Shown in pieces: positions 1-5,684 of a DNA stretch of 6,146 nt (positions are counted from its first letter, which is position 1; the number at the start of each line of letters is the position of its first letter). A program made the position numbers and the translations under genes. Origin of the DNA: QPIN01 sp964399475 (GTDB taxonomy: Bacteria; Pseudomonadota; Gammaproteobacteria; Methylococcales; Methylomonadaceae); the NCBI GenBank assembly GCA_964399475.1, contig CAYNRB010000189.1, positions 1 through 6,146 on the forward strand, written 5' to 3'. The notes beneath the pieces were generated by a model. It worked only from the letters and a program-made list of their open reading frames with translations, was not told where the DNA came from and did not search any database.

Positions 1-45
1 ATGGCAAGCCAATTATTCCAATTATTATGCTTATTAGATTTAGTT

Positions 46-76
46 TTGCAACCAATAGCGAATAACCCAGTAATAT
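46..76 (+). promoter_or_regulatory. weak candidate promoter for the ubiG operon
   Basis: A TTGCAA at 46-51 and a TAATAT at 71-76 resemble sigma-70 -35 and -10 boxes, but their 19-bp spacing is longer than the usual 17. A perfect TATAAT also occurs at 95-100, but it has no recognisable -35 and would leave a leader of only a few bases before the ubiG ATG. The region is AT-rich, so chance matches are likely. A promoter is expected here because ubiG begins a tightly packed operon and no upstream gene is visible within the window. Confidence 0.2.
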
Positions 77-112
77 AGTAAACTATATCATATATATAAT
101 GAGCCAGAGATT

Positions 113-820
113 ATGAGCACAGCAGAAAATGTACACCAACATGAAATTGAAAAATTTGGATCACAAGCTGAACGCTGGTGGGATCCACAAGGTGAATTTA
201 AAACCTTGCATGATGTTAACCCACTAAGACTAAAATTTATACAAAGCTATGCAGAACTGCAAGATAAACGTGTTGTTGATGTAGGTTGTGGTGGAGGCAT
301 ACTGACTGAAGGTCTTGCTAAACTGGGTGTCAATGCTCTAGGAATTGATTTAAGTGATGCACTAATTGACATTGCAGAGTTGCATGGTCTTGAATCAGGC
401 GTTCAAGCTAATTATCAACTAATAAGCGCAGAAGCTCTTGCTGAGCAATCTCCTGAAAGTTTTGATCATATTACCTGTATGGAAATGCTGGAGCACGTAC
501 CTGATCCTGATTCTATTATATCCGCTTGTGCAACATTGGTAAAACCTGGCGGCATGGTATTCTTTTCTACGCTTAACCGTGTTCCAAAAGCCTATCTACT
601 TGCTATTATTGCAGCTGAACATTTATTAAAAATGGTTCCAAAAGGAACCCATCAATATAAAACATTTATTAAACCCTCAGAACTGAGTCAAACCGCACGA
701 AAAGCGGGGCTTGAATTAGAAGGACTGGTTGGTATTGAGTACAATCCGTTTAATAAACGTTTTAATTTGGGTAAGGATATTGATGTTAATTATATAGCTG
801 CTTTCAAACGTTCAGAATAA
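113..820 (+). CDS. ubiG: ubiquinone biosynthesis O-methyltransferase UbiG
   Basis: UbiG carries out both SAM-dependent O-methylations of ubiquinone synthesis: on the polyprenyl-dihydroxyphenol intermediate early, and on demethylubiquinol last. It acts at the inner membrane face. The 235-residue length is normal for the family. The N-terminal block RWWDPQGEFKTLHDVNP (21-37) is the UbiG signature. A class I methyltransferase fold follows, with the SAM-binding motif VDVGCGGG at 55-62, the acidic residue of GIDLS at 79, and a post-motif region CMEMLEHVPDP at 122-132. The C-terminal block PKGTHQYKTFIKPSEL (176-191) is also typical. The ATG at 113 gives the usual start; upstream is only a weak purine-rich stretch (AGAGA) as ribosome binding site. 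It is the first gene of a four-gene rightward operon, and the next start lies 5 bp after its stop. Confidence 0.95.
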   Translation: MSTAENVHQHEIEKFGSQAERWWDPQGEFKTLHDVNPLRLKFIQSYAELQDKRVVDVGCGGGILTEGLAKLGVNALGIDLSDALIDIAELHGLESGVQANYQLISAEALAEQSPESFDHITCMEMLEHVPDPDSIISACATLVKPGGMVFFSTLNRVPKAYLLAIIAAEHLLKMVPKGTHQYKTFIKPSELSQTARKAGLELEGLVGIEYNPFNKRFNLGKDIDVNYIAAFKRSE

Positions 821-825
821 ACTTG

Positions 826-1500
826 ATGTCCATAAATTTTAACTTAAGTTGCATACTATTTGATCTGGATGGCACATTGGTTGACACTGCACCTGATCTT
901 ATTGCCTCTTTGAATAAGTCACTTAAACTACATGGTTTTACAGAGGTTGCCCCCCACTCTGTTCGACCGTATATATCTTATGGGGCAGAAGTTATGATTG
1001 ATAATAGTATCGGACAAACCGATTTAAATACTCGCAGTAATATTCTAGATCATATGCTGACTTTTTATCAAAATAATATTGCTGAACATAGTTGTTTCTT
1101 TACTGGTATGACTGAAACCTTAAACACCATTGAGTCGCTTGGTCTTAAATGGGGAATTGTTACTAATAAGAGAGAACGCTTTACTCATCCTTTGGTTTCC
1201 GCTCTTAATCTTGATACTCGTGCCGCCTGCATTATAAGCGGCGATACCACTGCTCACACAAAACCGCACCCTGAACCTCTTTTTACCGCTTGCGCACAAG
1301 CTAAGGTTAAACCAGAAGAGTGTGTTTATATTGGTGATGCGCTTCATGATATTGATGCCGGAAAAAATGCCAACATGAAAACTCTAGCTGCAACATATGG
1401 TTATCTAAAACCTGATGATCAGCCTGATCAATGGGGAGCTGATCTCTTAATTGAATCTCCTGACCATTTAACTGCATGGATCTTGGAAACATGTCATTAA
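826..1500 (+). CDS. HAD phosphatase, probable MupP (MurNAc-6-phosphate phosphatase) or Gph
   Basis: This is a HAD-superfamily phosphatase of the Gph/PGP-like group, 224 residues from the ATG at 826. A TTG three bases earlier could also start it but is less likely. Visible motifs are DLDGT with nucleophile and acid Asp13 and Asp15, Thr113 of motif II (GIVTNK), Lys146 of motif III (TKPHPEPL), and the motif IV block GDALHDIDAG from 170 with Asp171 and Asp175. A helical cap lies at about 20-95. Such proteins are routinely called phosphoglycolate phosphatase. However, in Pseudomonas the gene order ubiG, then HAD phosphatase, then YciK-like dehydrogenase marks MupP, which dephosphorylates MurNAc-6-phosphate in peptidoglycan recycling. 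The same order here favours MupP (inference). The gene starts 5 bp after ubiG and overlaps the next gene by 10 bp. Confidence 0.88.
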   Translation: MSINFNLSCILFDLDGTLVDTAPDLIASLNKSLKLHGFTEVAPHSVRPYISYGAEVMIDNSIGQTDLNTRSNILDHMLTFYQNNIAEHSCFFTGMTETLNTIESLGLKWGIVTNKRERFTHPLVSALNLDTRAACIISGDTTAHTKPHPEPLFTACAQAKVKPEECVYIGDALHDIDAGKNANMKTLAATYGYLKPDDQPDQWGADLLIESPDHLTAWILETCH

Positions 1501-2234
1501 CTAATCACGTTATTTTAATTACTGGTGCAGGAGGCGGACTAGGTTCTACTGCTGCACTTACTCTAGCTCAACAAGGTGCGCAAATAGTACTACTAGATAA
1601 AAGCATAGCAAAACTTGAAAAGATTTATGATCAAATAATTGATATTGGAGCACCCACTCCCGCTCTTTATCCCTTTGATCTTGCTGGAGCCTCTGAACTA
1701 CAATATGAAGAATTAGCCAGCACTATTGAAAAGAAATATGGCTCTCTTCAGGGGTTACTTCATTCTGCTGTAGAGCTTAGTTCATATACACCTATTGAAT
1801 TACATGAAACTAAAGACTGGGGACATACCTTAAATGTAAATTTAAATGCCGTATTTTTGCTTACGCGAGTATTGCTACCTGTTTTACAGAAAAGCCAACA
1901 TGCATCTATTGTTTTTACAAGTGATTCAATGGCACGAATTCCAAAAGCTTATAGTGGAGCTTATGGTGTTTCTAAAATTGCAATGGAAGGATTTGCAAAA
2001 ATTTTGGCTAATGAACTTGAATCTTCTAATAAGATTCGAGTTAATATCTTAATTCCTGGCCCAATTAACTCACCACTTCGAAAAAAAGTATTTCCAGCAG
2101 AAGATAACCGTTTACTACCTGCAATGGATAGCTTAAACCCTGTTTATAACTATTTATTTAGTCATGATAGCCTTGGAGTTACCGGCCAATCTATTGATGC
2201 ATTAAATTTTTTACCATCACATAATCATGTCTGA
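1491..2234 (+). CDS. yciK: short-chain dehydrogenase/reductase, YciK family
   Basis: This is a classical SDR of 247 residues, close to the 252 of E. coli YciK; its substrate is unknown. It shows the NAD(P)-binding TGAGGGLG at 11-18, an acidic Asp36 at the end of the second strand, Asn117 in NVNLNAVF, and the catalytic Tyr158 and Lys162 in YGVSK. Two motif positions are unusual. The place of the NNAG-like motif reads LHSAVELS (90-97), with Ser92 where YciK proteins usually have Asn. Asp145 occupies the position 13 residues before Tyr158 where the catalytic Ser is expected, although Ser144 and Ser146 flank it. An in-frame ATG at 1476 would add five residues. The ATG at 1491 is preferred because TTGGAA precedes it and family starts lie close to the Rossmann strand. 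It overlaps the phosphatase gene by 10 bp and sufT by 8 bp, so coupled translation is likely. Confidence 0.85.
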   Translation: MSLTNHVILITGAGGGLGSTAALTLAQQGAQIVLLDKSIAKLEKIYDQIIDIGAPTPALYPFDLAGASELQYEELASTIEKKYGSLQGLLHSAVELSSYTPIELHETKDWGHTLNVNLNAVFLLTRVLLPVLQKSQHASIVFTSDSMARIPKAYSGAYGVSKIAMEGFAKILANELESSNKIRVNILIPGPINSPLRKKVFPAEDNRLLPAMDSLNPVYNYLFSHDSLGVTGQSIDALNFLPSHNHV

Positions 2235-2772
2235 CAGAGAAACTATTATTTTATCCCGTGATGTAAACGTCGTTATGATCCCTGATGGAAATCACAGCAC
2301 CTTATCCAAAGGGGATGAAGTCACTATTCATCAATCATTAGGTGACAATTACACTGTCGTGACACAACATGGCCACATGGTTCGCATTTCTGGTGTCGAC
2401 GCAGATTCTTTAGGAAAAGAACCTCATACTTTACACACCCTTGTTTTAGAGACCGATGTTAAAGCTGTTGAGAAAAATTGTTGGGAAGTAATGAAAACTG
2501 TTTATGATCCTGAAATACCTGTCAATATAGTAGATTTAGGATTAGTTTATGAATGTAATGTTGAACCCGCTGTTACAGGAAATGACGTAACTATTAAGAT
2601 GACATTAACTGCACCTGGTTGCGGTATGGGGCCAGTCATTCAGGGAGATGTTGAAAAAAATATTCGCGCTCTTACTGGCGTTAATTCTGTAAATGTTGAA
2701 GTGGTTTTAGATCCTCCCTGGGACAGAGCAATGATGTCTGAAGTCGCTCAGATTCAATTGGGTTTATTTTAG
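2227..2772 (+). CDS. sufT: Fe-S cluster assembly protein SufT (MIP18/DUF59 family)
   Basis: SufT is an auxiliary factor of iron-sulfur cluster maturation, thought to help deliver clusters made by SUF machinery to target proteins. The 181-residue length fits the proteobacterial form. An N-terminal part of about 75 residues, small and beta-rich, precedes the MIP18/DUF59 domain (about 80-181). That domain contains DPEIPVNIVDLGLVY at 94-108, TAPGCGMG with the conserved Cys132, and the C-terminal LDPPWDRAMMSE at 161-172. The start overlaps the stop of the preceding dehydrogenase (ATGTCTGA), so it is probably translated by coupling and ends the operon. No sufBCDSE genes are in view, so it is separated from any suf operon here. 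No clear rho-independent terminator follows within the next 150 bp. Confidence 0.9.
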   Translation: MSDRETIILSRDVNVVMIPDGNHSTLSKGDEVTIHQSLGDNYTVVTQHGHMVRISGVDADSLGKEPHTLHTLVLETDVKAVEKNCWEVMKTVYDPEIPVNIVDLGLVYECNVEPAVTGNDVTIKMTLTAPGCGMGPVIQGDVEKNIRALTGVNSVNVEVVLDPPWDRAMMSEVAQIQLGLF

Positions 2773-2914
2773 CCTCACACTATTTGCGACTTTTTCTAGG
2801 ATCCCTTCTTCCTCTGCCTCTTAATATTTTTAGTACTTTCTACTTTTCGTCAATTTCAGAATTATTATTTTCACCATATCTTTATTTTAAGTACCTATAG
2901 ATTTCTTTTTGGGT

Positions 2915-3175
2915 TCAAGAGCGCGCCATTGCTCATTTTTTGGTTTCTGTGGTGTCCTTGCCCCAGAATGCAAAAAATGAACAGCGATTAGTAAGCTCCA
3001 GCCCGTCCTGAATCCGCCTCAACTAACTCCGCACATAATCCGCTCCGTTAAGGCTACCTTACTGGCTTGACGGCTGTCGGTATAAAAAGTTTTAGACTCC
3101 CTCGCATGCTATCGCATACATCAGATCAGAAAATTTTCCTGTCGCCTACCGCGGACTAAAAATCATCACCTTTTC
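2915..3175. other. GC-rich non-coding island of unknown identity
   Basis: By hand count, 2941-3180 is about 47% GC, with 55% in 3001-3060, whereas 2821-2880 and 3181-3240 are each about 22%. The island is thus richer than both its flanks and the nearby genes. It contains a long imperfect hairpin (2924-2986), a shorter one at 3045-3065 (TAAGG, loop CTA, CCTTA, extended by CCG/TGG across one mismatch), and the palindrome GAAAATTTTC at 3129-3138. The longest open stretch on the minus strand (2890-3018, ending in TAA at 2887) has no ATG or GTG and is bounded by a stop. It could be a structured RNA, an intergenic repeat unit, or a relic of a lost gene or element. The edges are approximate. Confidence 0.5.
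2924..2986 (-). repeat. long imperfect inverted repeat / hairpin in the GC island
   Basis: TCATTTTTTG (2933-2942) pairs perfectly with CAAAAAATGA (2971-2980). Inside, TTCTG (2945-2949) pairs with CAGAA (2964-2968) after a 2x2 internal loop. Outside, TGC/ACA (2930-2932 with 2981-2983) and CGC/GCG (2924-2926 with 2984-2986) extend it with a 3-base bulge. The pair 2932/2981 is a G-U wobble in minus-strand RNA but a C-A mismatch in plus-strand RNA, a weak hint that the minus strand is the folded RNA. No U-run follows on either strand, so it is not a standard terminator. Confidence 0.55.
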
Positions 3176-3339
3176 AATTCCGATATATCACAACTCCCTA
3201 AATAAATTTATTTTTTATAAGTTTTGATTTAGTTTCTCCTGTTCTTAATTAACTCGCTTCTTTTCAAGAAAATTAATTTTCCTTTAGTATCTTAAATTAA
3301 CAATTTATAGATGATTATAAACTAGCTTTAATTCCCAGA

Positions 3340-3378
3340 TTTTGATTAGCCTTTTATTAGATAAAAGGCTAATCAAAA
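3340..3378. repeat. perfect 18-bp inverted repeat with 3-bp loop
   Basis: The 18-base arm at 3340-3357 (TTTTGATTAGCCTTTTAT) is the exact reverse complement of 3361-3378, separated only by TAG. Eighteen paired bases without a mismatch is far beyond chance for a 39-bp stretch. The outer ends are T on the left and A on the right, so neither strand has the U-run after the stem that an intrinsic terminator needs. It may instead be an RNA-stabilising or pausing hairpin, a cruciform or protein-binding site, or a small repeat element. It lies about 100 bp beyond the pmo terminator and about 570 bp after sufT. Confidence 0.8.
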
Positions 3379-3471
3379 GTTGTTTTGACTTGTTACTTTT
3401 CTATATAAGTCTTAAAAACCTTTTCATTATCCATTTACTTTTCAATTCTTATTTATACCCATCTACTTTCC

Positions 3472-3508
3472 AAAAAAAAACCCCCATCACTTTACAGTGA
3501 TGAGGGTT
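3472..3508 (-). terminator. rho-independent terminator of the pmoCAB operon
   Basis: Read on the minus strand, a 13-bp stem (AACCCTCATCACT with AGTGATGGGGGTT, one U-G pair) closes a GUAA tetraloop and runs straight into a tract of T residues complementary to the A-run at 3472-3480. Stem arms are 3496-3508 and 3479-3491. It lies about 40 bp after the pmoB stop and has all the features of a strong intrinsic terminator. Read on the plus strand the stem is not followed by a T-run, so termination of the sufT operon here would be weaker. Confidence 0.95.
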
Positions 3509-3516
3509 CTTATCCC

Positions 3517-3542
3517 TATTTAAAAACTTTCGTTTTTAAATA
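3517..3542 (-). repeat. perfect 11-bp hairpin with GAAA tetraloop after pmoB
   Basis: On the minus strand, TATTTAAAAAC and GTTTTTAAATA pair perfectly around a GAAA tetraloop. It sits 7 bp after the pmoB stop codon and about 8 bp before the terminator stem, making a tandem hairpin 3' end. The stem is mostly A-U, so it is only moderately stable. A weaker CTTTCAT/ATGAAAG-like pairing (about 3543-3558) overlaps the stop itself. Confidence 0.7.
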
Positions 3543-3549
3543 CTTTTCA

Positions 3550-4794
3550 TTAGATGAAAGATGGGATTAATGGAGCGTCAACCATAGTTAAAATACGGTT
3601 GCCATCAGCATCAAAGAAGAACAACAATCCAGCAAAACGACTATCTGGATCATAAATCAAATCAGCTAAACGGTATACTTCCCATGCAGCGTCAGAAGCT
3701 GTAACGTTCATAGATCTAGTCTCACCTGGAGCCAAAGGACTATTATCGCTTACAGATAAACCTTCTTCTGCTAACAAGTCATCAGGATAACCTGTTTCAT
3801 CTTCTAACACGTCTGGATCCAAGAAACGAACTGATGCAGTCATGAACTCACCTAAACGAACAGGAGAATCACCGTTGTTAGTTACAGTCAATGACATTTG
3901 CATAGCACGACCTGGTACACGATATGTAGCATCATCAACAGTTACAGAAACTGTAGACTCAGGCATAACTAGTGACTGAATCCCACGCATTGTACCAGCT
4001 TGAAGTGGTGTAGTTACAGGATACTTGTCGTTTGTTGTGCCCATAAGAACAGCAACCAAAGCAATAGTACCTACTGCGAAAGCTATACCAACTTTCTTGT
4101 CAGTTGGAGAGATTAATGTATCAGCTTTACCCGCTGCAACTGCAAGTTGACGAGGAATGAATAGTGGACCTTTAGCCCAGTACCACATCCAAGCACAACC
4201 AATTGCATACCAGAAAGCATGCCAGAAGTAGATGTTTTCAATGTTGAAAGTTTCTAAGTCGATTGTTTGACCAGTCAATGTTACGATTGGGTTAACAAAG
4301 TCAGCCATAGAACCAGTAATAGTTACCCATTTACCTGGACCGATGATTGGACCACCGCCTTCTACGTTCATCATTGTATGTACGTGCCAGTCACCTGGAC
4401 GACGTGCTTTCAACAATACTTTGAAGTCATAAGTTTCGCCCAGCTCTAAAGCAACTGAACGTGGAACCAATTGACCGCCAATCCAAGAACCCGCACGAAT
4501 AAATACTGGCCCTGGAATACCGATGTTCAAGAAAGAAGTATCAGGCTTATCAACAGAATCTGGCCATCCAGCGAAAACGTGGAATTTACCTTTAATTACT
4601 ACTGTATCATTAACTGCTACTTCATCTTTTGTCCATGTCAGATCAAACCAGTGAATAGTACGCATACGCATGAACGCTGCTTGTGACTTTTCACCGTGAG
4701 CTGAAGCTGTTGGAGTGTAGAACATCGCCGCTGTTACAGTAACAAGCAGTGCGACAAAGGACAATTTCGCAATCTTGTCTTTTATTATTTTCAT
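3550..4794 (-). CDS. pmoB: particulate methane monooxygenase subunit B (PmoB)
   Basis: PmoB is the largely periplasmic copper-binding subunit of the membrane methane monooxygenase that oxidises methane to methanol. The 414 residues start with a signal peptide ending in ASA at about residue 32, so the mature N-terminus is His33. His33, His137 and His139 (GDWHVH) match the Cu-B ligands of Methylococcus capsulatus, and His48 and His72 match its bis-His site. A first cupredoxin-like domain spans about 33-172, two membrane helices lie at about 188-207 and 234-252, and a second cupredoxin-like domain spans about 265-414. The start is supported by AGGAGG at 4799-4804 on the minus strand, 4 bases before the ATG. 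It is the last gene of pmoCAB, followed by hairpins and a strong terminator. Confidence 0.98.
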   Translation of the reverse strand: MKIIKDKIAKLSFVALLVTVTAAMFYTPTASAHGEKSQAAFMRMRTIHWFDLTWTKDEVAVNDTVVIKGKFHVFAGWPDSVDKPDTSFLNIGIPGPVFIRAGSWIGGQLVPRSVALELGETYDFKVLLKARRPGDWHVHTMMNVEGGGPIIGPGKWVTITGSMADFVNPIVTLTGQTIDLETFNIENIYFWHAFWYAIGCAWMWYWAKGPLFIPRQLAVAAGKADTLISPTDKKVGIAFAVGTIALVAVLMGTTNDKYPVTTPLQAGTMRGIQSLVMPESTVSVTVDDATYRVPGRAMQMSLTVTNNGDSPVRLGEFMTASVRFLDPDVLEDETGYPDDLLAEEGLSVSDNSPLAPGETRSMNVTASDAAWEVYRLADLIYDPDSRFAGLLFFFDADGNRILTMVDAPLIPSFI

Positions 4795-4798
4795 ATAT

Positions 4799-4818
4799 CC
4801 TCCTCTATTACTAGAGAA
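4799..4818 (-). promoter_or_regulatory. pmoB ribosome binding site partly inside a small GUAA hairpin
   Basis: The Shine-Dalgarno AGGAGG (4799-4804, minus strand) overlaps the 3' arm of a small stem. CTCTA (4812-4816) pairs with UAGAG (4803-4807) around a GUAA tetraloop, extendable by a G-U and an A-U pair to 4801 and 4818. In the extended form three of the SD bases are paired, which could lower or time pmoB translation. The stem is short, so its stability in cells is uncertain. Confidence 0.5.
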
Positions 4819-4838
4819 TCATTAGTGTTATTAATGTC

Positions 4839-4859
4839 CGGTAAAAATATTACTTACCG
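4839..4859 (-). repeat. small hairpin in the pmoA-pmoB spacer
   Basis: CGGTAA and TTACCG (plus-strand arms 4839-4844 and 4854-4859) form a 6-bp stem with a 9-base AT-rich loop within the 91-bp spacer between pmoA and pmoB. No long U-run follows on the minus strand, so full termination is unlikely. It may be an mRNA processing or stability element, or chance. Confidence 0.35.
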
Positions 4860-4885
4860 CCTAGATTACATATTCTATTTCTGAT

Positions 4886-5635
4886 CTATGTAGCGTCGTC
4901 TGCGATAAAGCCAGTTTGAGAAAACCATTTACCGAAGAAATGCCATAAGAAATAGATAATGACTGATATGAAACCAGAGAAGAACGCAGACACTGGTGCA
5001 ACGTCTTTACCAAATGTTCTCAAGGTCCCTTTTTCAACCATTCTGATATACTCAGGAGTACCAGTACGTACATAGTGGTAACCTGATAAATCAGCTAGAG
5101 TAAACATCATTCCGTTGTATTCAACTGGAATGTGTAATGGAGCAATTACTGGCCAGTTACCTGGATAGAAAATTAATCCCCATGCCAAACCGCCAGCGAT
5201 AGCAGTCAGTGTCATTGATCCACCTAACATTAAGATAACGTCAAGTAAAATAGCACCTGGTATTAATTGTGAAGGGAAACAGATATTGATTGGGAAATAT
5301 GTCCAACCCCAGAAGTTAAAATATCTATTAATCCACTCACCAATTAACAATGCCAACACGCATAATGTTGCACCGATTGGTAAACGGTATCTCCACCATA
5401 AACATGCTTGAACAGCAGCAGGGAATGTTATTGCAACGATGGGAACTACAGTTACCCATAAACGTCTATCTTTCCAGTCAGACCAGAAATCCCAGTCACC
5501 ACCAGTTAACATAAAATGAATGTGATATCCACCCAAAACGGCAGTGAATAATACAAAGAGAATCATCCAGTCGAATGTGCGTGAAACCGCAACGGCTTCT
5601 GCGCGAGATCGTACAGCTGATTGAGATGCGCTCAT
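4886..5635 (-). CDS. pmoA: particulate methane monooxygenase subunit A (PmoA)
   Basis: PmoA is the integral membrane subunit of pMMO and the standard methanotroph marker. The 249 residues fit the family (about 247). About seven hydrophobic helices are visible, for example around 24-43, 61-80, 87-104, 122-139, 142-157 and 212-232. Hallmark blocks are GDWDFWSDWKDRRLWVTV from 46, GEWINRYFNFWGWTYFPIN from 99, FYPGNWPVIAPLH from 156 and GYHYVRTGTPEYIRMVEKGT from 185. His38, Met42, Asp47, Asp49 and Glu100, once proposed to form a metal site, are all present. The sequence reads as type I (gammaproteobacterial) PmoA rather than AmoA or the divergent PXM form. The ATG at 5635 is set by AGGAGGT (5642-5648, minus strand), 6 bases upstream. 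It lies between pmoC (113-bp gap) and pmoB (91-bp gap). Confidence 0.98.
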   Translation of the reverse strand: MSASQSAVRSRAEAVAVSRTFDWMILFVLFTAVLGGYHIHFMLTGGDWDFWSDWKDRRLWVTVVPIVAITFPAAVQACLWWRYRLPIGATLCVLALLIGEWINRYFNFWGWTYFPINICFPSQLIPGAILLDVILMLGGSMTLTAIAGGLAWGLIFYPGNWPVIAPLHIPVEYNGMMFTLADLSGYHYVRTGTPEYIRMVEKGTLRTFGKDVAPVSAFFSGFISVIIYFLWHFFGKWFSQTGFIADDAT

Positions 5636-5641
5636 TAGCTT

Positions 5642-5648
5642 ACCTCCT
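5642..5648 (-). promoter_or_regulatory. pmoA ribosome binding site
   Basis: AGGAGGT on the minus strand is a near-perfect Shine-Dalgarno sequence with a 6-base spacer to the ATG at 5635. It fixes the start and predicts high translation. Unlike that of pmoB, it does not lie in an obvious hairpin. Confidence 0.85.
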
Positions 5649-5684
5649 AAAAATTAAAATTATATTTATTAACTATCTTAAGCA

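Larger units (their letters stand above)
2773..3549. other. 777-bp convergent intergenic region without a gene
   Basis: The gap lies between the stops of sufT and pmoB. Positions 2773-2914 are AT-rich and pyrimidine-rich on the plus strand and hold nothing recognisable. About 2915-3175 is a GC-richer island with a long hairpin, annotated separately. Positions 3176-3339 are very AT-rich, with a perfect 14-bp palindrome GAAAATTAATTTTC at 3268-3281. Then come the 18-bp inverted repeat (3340-3378), a pyrimidine-rich stretch with several TACTTTTC repeats, the pmo terminator and a further hairpin. All reading frames in the gap are short and broken by stops. Confidence 0.85.

Noticed and set aside
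1..78. Open frame from position 1 (ATG) to a TAG, 25 codons
   Set aside because: Too short, no ribosome binding site in view, low-complexity hydrophobic content with no recognisable family. It could be the tail of a gene cut by the window edge, but nothing supports that.
99..116. Five-codon upstream ORF overlapping the ubiG start (TTATGA)
   Set aside because: No Shine-Dalgarno precedes its ATG and the length is trivial; the overlap is likely chance in AT-rich DNA.
1120..1492. Two minus-strand open frames opposite the phosphatase gene
   Set aside because: They lie antisense to a gene with clear HAD motifs and their translations show no family features.
1846..2052. Plus-strand frame of 68 codons inside the SDR gene
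   Set aside because: Out-of-frame reading of a well-supported SDR; no start signal and no recognisable motif.
2887..3018. Minus-strand open stretch in the GC island, about 43 codons, ending in TAA
   Set aside because: It has no ATG or GTG, only a late TTG, and a TGA directly upstream. The translation has no recognisable domain. It could be a relic but is not a supportable gene.
3385..3410. TTGACT followed by TATATA, resembling a rightward promoter
   Set aside because: Spacing between the boxes is 11 bp, far too short, and no gene follows in that direction.
4267..4686. Two plus-strand open frames opposite pmoB
   Set aside because: Antisense shadows of a strongly supported, highly conserved gene; no start signals or family features.
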